DNA from: Pirellulaceae bacterium
GTDB lineage: Bacteria > Planctomycetota > Planctomycetia > Pirellulales > Pirellulaceae
Reading direction: 5' to 3'
Assembly: GCA_020846515.1 (NCBI GenBank)
Contig: JADLDX010000433.1
Location: 1 to 8,695 of the forward strand
Length of the DNA stretch: 8,695 nt
Shown: one piece after another, positions 5,868 to 8,695 of the stretch
How positions within the stretch are numbered: position 1 is the first letter of the stretch
Layout: every line of letters starts with the position of its first letter
Position numbers and translations under genes: made by a program
The notes under the pieces: generated by a model
What the model was told of the DNA's origin: nothing
The model's database searches: none
What the model saw: the letters and a program-made list of their open reading frames with translations, nothing else

Positions 5868-6684
5868 CCACGATGCGACCATCGGCCAGCCGAATGACTC
5901 GGTCGCAGTCGGAGGCGATCGATTCATCATGGGTCACCATGACGATGGTGATCCCTTGTTCCTGATTCAGCTGCAGTAACAACTGGAGAATGTGCTGTCC
6001 TGTTTCGCGATCCAGGTTGCCAGTTGGTTCATCGGCCAGCAACAGTGGCGGGTTGCCAATCAGTGCGCGGGCGATGGCCGCGCGTTGCATTTCGCCACCG
6101 GATAACTCGCGAGGTTTGTGCCCCAGTCGATGACTCAAGCCGACGCGTTCGAGCAACTGTTGCGCTCGCAAGCGATGCTCGGTACGGTGTCGCATGTAGG
6201 TGAACAGGCCTTGACCAATCAGGATTGGCATCATCACGTTTTGCAGCGTCGTGATTTCAGGCAGCAAGTGATAGAACTGGAAAATCATCCCCAACTGCTG
6301 ATTGCGAAACTGATCCCGCTGGCGTCGTGACAAATTGTCAATGCGACGGCCATCAAAATGTATTTCGCCTTCATCGGGGGAATCGAGCGTACCGAGTAAA
6401 TGCAGCAGCGTGCTTTTGCCCGAGCCGCTTTGGCCCAGGATGGCCGTGACCTTGCCACGCTCGGCGTGGAAATCGCAACCGGTCAGCACAGGGACTTCGT
6501 GTCGTCCTTTGCGATACACCTTGGTGATCTGTCGAGCTTCCAAAACGTAATCGACGGCACCGGGTAGTGGGATGCGACCGGCAATTACCGTTGAAGTGGC
6601 ATTATCTGCTGCCTTGGGCGAGCCGACTCCGTCGCGTCGACGAGGAGTTGTGCGAGCCGCTGAACCATCGACCAGATTACTCAT
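5857..6684 (-). CDS. lolD: LolD-like ABC transporter ATP-binding protein
   Basis: This 275-residue ATPase of the MacB/LolD class is expected to power a LolC/E-type permease that extracts lipoproteins from the inner membrane. All ABC motifs are intact: Walker [10 protein letters not shown] (84-92), Q-loop Gln136 in FQFYHLLPE, signature [15 protein letters not shown] (194-208), Walker B LLLADEP with Glu219, D-loop GNLD (222-225), and switch His252 in [21 protein letters not shown] is typical of the LolD subfamily. The ATG at 6682-6684 sits inside the end of the permease gene (8-bp overlap) with a perfect GGAGG 9 nt upstream, so a much longer in-frame reading is not the real gene. Compared with E. 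coli LolD (about 230 residues) it has about 45 extra N-terminal residues, rich in Arg/Ala/Thr/Gly, before the first strand [12 protein letters not shown] (46-57). The symbol assumes the Lol role; related ATPases serve MacB-type efflux systems, but the adjacent LolC/E-like permease favours Lol. Confidence 0.9.
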   Translation of the reverse strand: MSNLVDGSAARTTPRRRDGVGSPKAADNATSTVIAGRIPLPGAVDYVLEARQITKVYRKGRHEVPVLTGCDFHAERGKVTAILGQSGSGKSTLLHLLGTLDSPDEGEIHFDGRRIDNLSRRQRDQFRNQQLGMIFQFYHLLPEITTLQNVMMPILIGQGLFTYMRHRTEHRLRAQQLLERVGLSHRLGHKPRELSGGEMQRAAIARALIGNPPLLLADEPTGNLDRETGQHILQLLLQLNQEQGITIVMVTHDESIASDCDRVIRLADGRIVGEP

Positions 6685-8401
6685 AGCGTAATGCCTCCAC
6701 AGGGCGCATTCGCGCGGCGCGTATTGCTGGCAGCACACTGGCTGCGACCGCGATAAACACTGCTCCAATAATGACCCAGACCACCGTCCATGGATGTACA
6801 ACGGTTGGTATGCTGTCGAAATAATAGATGGTGGGGTCAAAGACTTCCTGTCCAGTGACCACTTCCAGTACGTCGGCGATGTCATTGATATATGCTACGA
6901 ACAGTAGCCCGAGCACTCCACCAACCCCCGCGCCCACGGCCCCTAGCAGGACACCGTACCCCATGAAGATCGAAGCAATGCCCTGACCGGGCGCGCCCAG
7001 CGATTTCATGATGCCGATGTCTTTAGTCTTTTCGACGACGATCATGAAGAACGTCGCCAAGATGCCAAAGCCAGCCACGGCGATGATCAAGAACAACAGA
7101 ATATTCAGGATGGTGGTTTCCATCTGGACAGCGGCCAAGAGTGGACCTTGCAGATCGCGCCAAGTGCTGACTTGCACCATCATTTCCATCGGGAAGGCTT
7201 CACGCAAACGATCGCGAGCCAAATCGAGGTCGGCGCCCTTGCGTAGTCGCAATTGTATGGAGCTAACGGCACCCACCTTGGACGTGGGATCGATCATGCC
7301 ACGCCACTTCTGCAACTTCTCCAACGACATGAAGGCGAACGTCATGTCATAGTCGCTCATCTTGCTTTCATAGAAGTCCACGACCGTCAACTTTTCATTG
7401 ATGGCCGTCGGTGGACTGCCGGCGGTAGGGAAGGTCACTGTCACGTCGTCGCCAGGATGAACATAATAAAAATCGGTGACTTCGCCATCGGAGTTGCGAT
7501 AACGCGAGGTACCCACACCGATGCCCAGCACAATGCCTTCGTGTTGCGACACGGCTGCATCAAACGGCTTGGCCTTGGCATCCAGTTCGGCTTGCGAAGT
7601 GGGCACGGCATCAAAGGTTGGAGTCGTGGGTGTCGTGGACGCCAAGCCGGTTGTCGAATCCGCTGCGCTGCCGTCTAGGTTGTTGGCAACCAGTTCATTG
7701 GGAGCCTGCCCAGATTCAATCGCACCAGGAAACGCTGGTGGTTCATCGGGCAGAGTAGGCAGTTGGCGAGCGTCGTTGGTGGATGGGTCGTCGGTCGTTG
7801 ACGAGTTGCCCACTCGATCGATCTGAGCCCGCAACATTTGGTTGCGTTCTCGCTCCAGTTCAATCTCGGACAAGGTCTGTTGGACGCGTTTTTGGTAATC
7901 GGCCATGCGGCGACGATAGACCCAGCCGGATTCTGGAAAGCCGACTCGTTCAGGTGCATAGCCTGATTCCTGAAGCGCAAAGCTGAGCATCTTTCGATTT
8001 TCAGGGTGCAACAAGAACTTGCTGAAGTCACTGACGCTGGCATACGTTTTGGTATCGATACCAATCAGGTTAATCTGCCGCGTCACGGTTTCGTTTTGGC
8101 AGTTAATGGCCACGATGGCTGGCACGTGGACGACCGTCGTCATCCCTTCCAGTTCGTCGCCTAAAATTCGCTGAATGCGATCGGTGAACTTGGCTGGATT
8201 GGACAATCCCGAGGAGGAATGGCTTTCAATGATTACATCGGACAAGATGCCATGCATCTTCTCCTGCATCTCTTGAGTGAAGCCAGCCATGACACTGTTG
8301 ACGATGATCAGTGTAGCCACGCCCAGCGTGACACTGACAACCGAAGCCAGTGCGATATATCGCGTGCGCAAATAGCGCCAACAGAGCAGCCAACGATACA
8401 T
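6677..8401 (-). CDS. LolC/LolE-like lipoprotein-releasing permease (FtsX/MacB fold) with long periplasmic insertion
   Basis: This inner-membrane permease has 574 residues and is expected to pair with the LolD-like ATPase encoded next. The N-terminus matches LolC/E: MYRWLLCWRYLRTRYIALAS then the first helix with VTLGVATLIIVNSVMAGF (about 17-41), followed by QEMQEKMHGILSDVIIES (near 43-60). The FtsX-type domain holds three helices (about 430-456, 476-505 and 538-560), the coupling segment VEKTKDIGIMKSLGA (456-470) and the conserved end [16 protein letters not shown] (559-574). E. coli LolC and LolE are about 400-414 residues. The surplus lies in the periplasmic domain at about 125-285: a charged predicted coiled coil (about 163-197) and then a Thr/Pro/Ser/Asp-rich low-complexity stretch (about 198-275). 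Only one permease is seen, so the complex may be a homodimer. The ATG at 8399-8401 has AAGGA 7 nt upstream; a longer in-frame start to 8509 adds residues unlike the family. Confidence 0.9.
   Translation of the reverse strand: MYRWLLCWRYLRTRYIALASVVSVTLGVATLIIVNSVMAGFTQEMQEKMHGILSDVIIESHSSSGLSNPAKFTDRIQRILGDELEGMTTVVHVPAIVAINCQNETVTRQINLIGIDTKTYASVSDFSKFLLHPENRKMLSFALQESGYAPERVGFPESGWVYRRRMADYQKRVQQTLSEIELERERNQMLRAQIDRVGNSSTTDDPSTNDARQLPTLPDEPPAFPGAIESGQAPNELVANNLDGSAADSTTGLASTTPTTPTFDAVPTSQAELDAKAKPFDAAVSQHEGIVLGIGVGTSRYRNSDGEVTDFYYVHPGDDVTVTFPTAGSPPTAINEKLTVVDFYESKMSDYDMTFAFMSLEKLQKWRGMIDPTSKVGAVSSIQLRLRKGADLDLARDRLREAFPMEMMVQVSTWRDLQGPLLAAVQMETTILNILLFLIIAVAGFGILATFFMIVVEKTKDIGIMKSLGAPGQGIASIFMGYGVLLGAVGAGVGGVLGLLFVAYINDIADVLEVVTGQEVFDPTIYYFDSIPTVVHPWTVVWVIIGAVFIAVAASVLPAIRAARMRPVEALRYE
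6694..6698 (-). promoter_or_regulatory. Strong ribosome-binding site of the LolD-like gene inside the permease gene
   Basis: A full GGAGG on the minus strand, 9 nt before the ATG at 6682-6684, is encoded by the Val-Glu-Ala codons near the permease C-terminus. It decides the ATPase start against longer in-frame readings and supports cotranslation of the two subunits. Confidence 0.8.
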
Positions 8402-8571
8402 GCAGCCATCCTTAGCTGACAAATGCTCGAACACAAACCCAGCTCTCGCACAGGGCGAGCGCAACCGGCTGGGAAGTGTAGCCAGAACGAGCCTTGAACG
8501 AAACAGCAAATTTTCCGAAGAAAACTGTAGTTTCGTATCTGGCAGGTCGACGCGGCCGAGCCCCTGCGGGC
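8402..8571 (-). other. Leader region upstream of the Lol operon
   Basis: These 170 bp lie between the permease start and the palindromic repeat. They should carry the 5' leader and possibly the promoter of the two-gene operon. I could not identify convincing -35/-10 hexamers. A small AT-rich hairpin (ttttc/gaaaa, near 8510-8523) is present, and no gene is supported here. Confidence 0.4.
8409..8413 (-). promoter_or_regulatory. Ribosome-binding site of the LolC/E-like gene
   Basis: AAGGA on the minus strand, 7 nt before the ATG at 8399-8401, selects this start over the longer in-frame reading that would begin at 8509. Confidence 0.7.
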
Positions 8572-8695
8572 AACGCTGTGAAGCATTTTAGAAGCGGAAC
8601 GGCGCAAGCCGTCCGGTATATCCCGGTAGTTATAGGAACCGGAGGGCTTGCGCCCAACCGCTACAAATGCCAGGTTTCACGAGCAAAAATGCTTC
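8572..8695 (-). repeat. Nested-palindrome repeat element, copy 2 (cut by window edge)
   Basis: This is the reverse complement of the element at 1863-1994. It starts with aacgctgtgaag at 8572-8583, contains the same inner arms and apical gttataggaaccg (8629-8641), and ends at the window edge about 8 bases short of the expected opposite terminus. About five bases differ from copy 1, in the apical loop, near the inner stem end, in the terminal spacer and in the bulge. It lies 170 bp upstream of the Lol operon start. Confidence 0.85.

Noticed and set aside
6685..6885. Longer N-terminal reading of the LolD-like gene (342 residues)
   Set aside because: The extra 67 residues are the out-of-frame reading of the conserved permease C-terminus, while a GGAGG lies at ideal spacing before the ATG at 6682-6684.
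7253..7678. Plus-strand frame opposite the permease gene
   Set aside because: It lies opposite the periplasmic part and insertion of the LolC/E-like protein, which is continuous with conserved ends on both sides; the plus-strand product is not recognisable.
8402..8509. Extension of the permease to an upstream in-frame start at 8509
   Set aside because: The added 36 residues do not resemble LolC/E N-termini, and AAGGA at 7 nt spacing supports the ATG at 8399-8401.

Overview
The window looks like chromosomal DNA of a planctomycete, most likely a Pirellulaceae (Rhodopirellula-like) bacterium. This rests on the style of the proteins: a LolC/E-type permease with a long periplasmic insertion, paired one-domain bacterial PH proteins, and a secreted DUF1579 protein. 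It also rests on intergenic space rich in palindromic repeats. The assignment is inference, because there is no rRNA or other taxonomic marker. Every gene I can support is on the minus strand, so transcription runs from the right end to the left.

In transcription order, the right edge (8572-8695) holds a cut-off copy of a palindromic repeat element. Next is a two-gene ABC transporter operon. It has a LolC/LolE-like permease (6677-8401) whose last codons overlap the start of a LolD-like ATPase (5857-6684). This pair is expected to release lipoproteins from the inner membrane. The spacer 5452-5856 carries a compact cluster of four REP-like hairpins, two in each orientation. A CPA1-family K+(Na+)/H+ antiporter of the NhaP2/CvrA type follows (3637-5451), with cytoplasmic RCK_C and CorC/HlyC-like domains. 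Then come two translationally coupled membrane proteins with a bacterial PH (bPH2, formerly DUF304) domain (2791-3522 and 2039-2794). The spacer 1736-2038 contains a complete copy (1863-1994) of the palindromic element seen at the right edge, in the opposite orientation. Left of it are a secreted DUF1579 protein (1181-1735) and phosphoserine aminotransferase SerC (1-969, running off the left edge).

The genes are mostly housekeeping: serine biosynthesis, lipoprotein sorting, cation/proton exchange and membrane-associated PH proteins. I see no phage, CRISPR, toxin-antitoxin or defence module. The unusual material is the intergenic repeat content and the lineage-specific protein extensions. The nested-palindrome element occurs twice in opposite orientation around a block of about 6.6 kb. 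The four-hairpin cluster belongs to a second repeat family. The LolC/E-like permease has an insertion of about 160 residues, part coiled-coil and part Thr/Pro/Ser/Asp-rich. I did not find a convincing new biological system.
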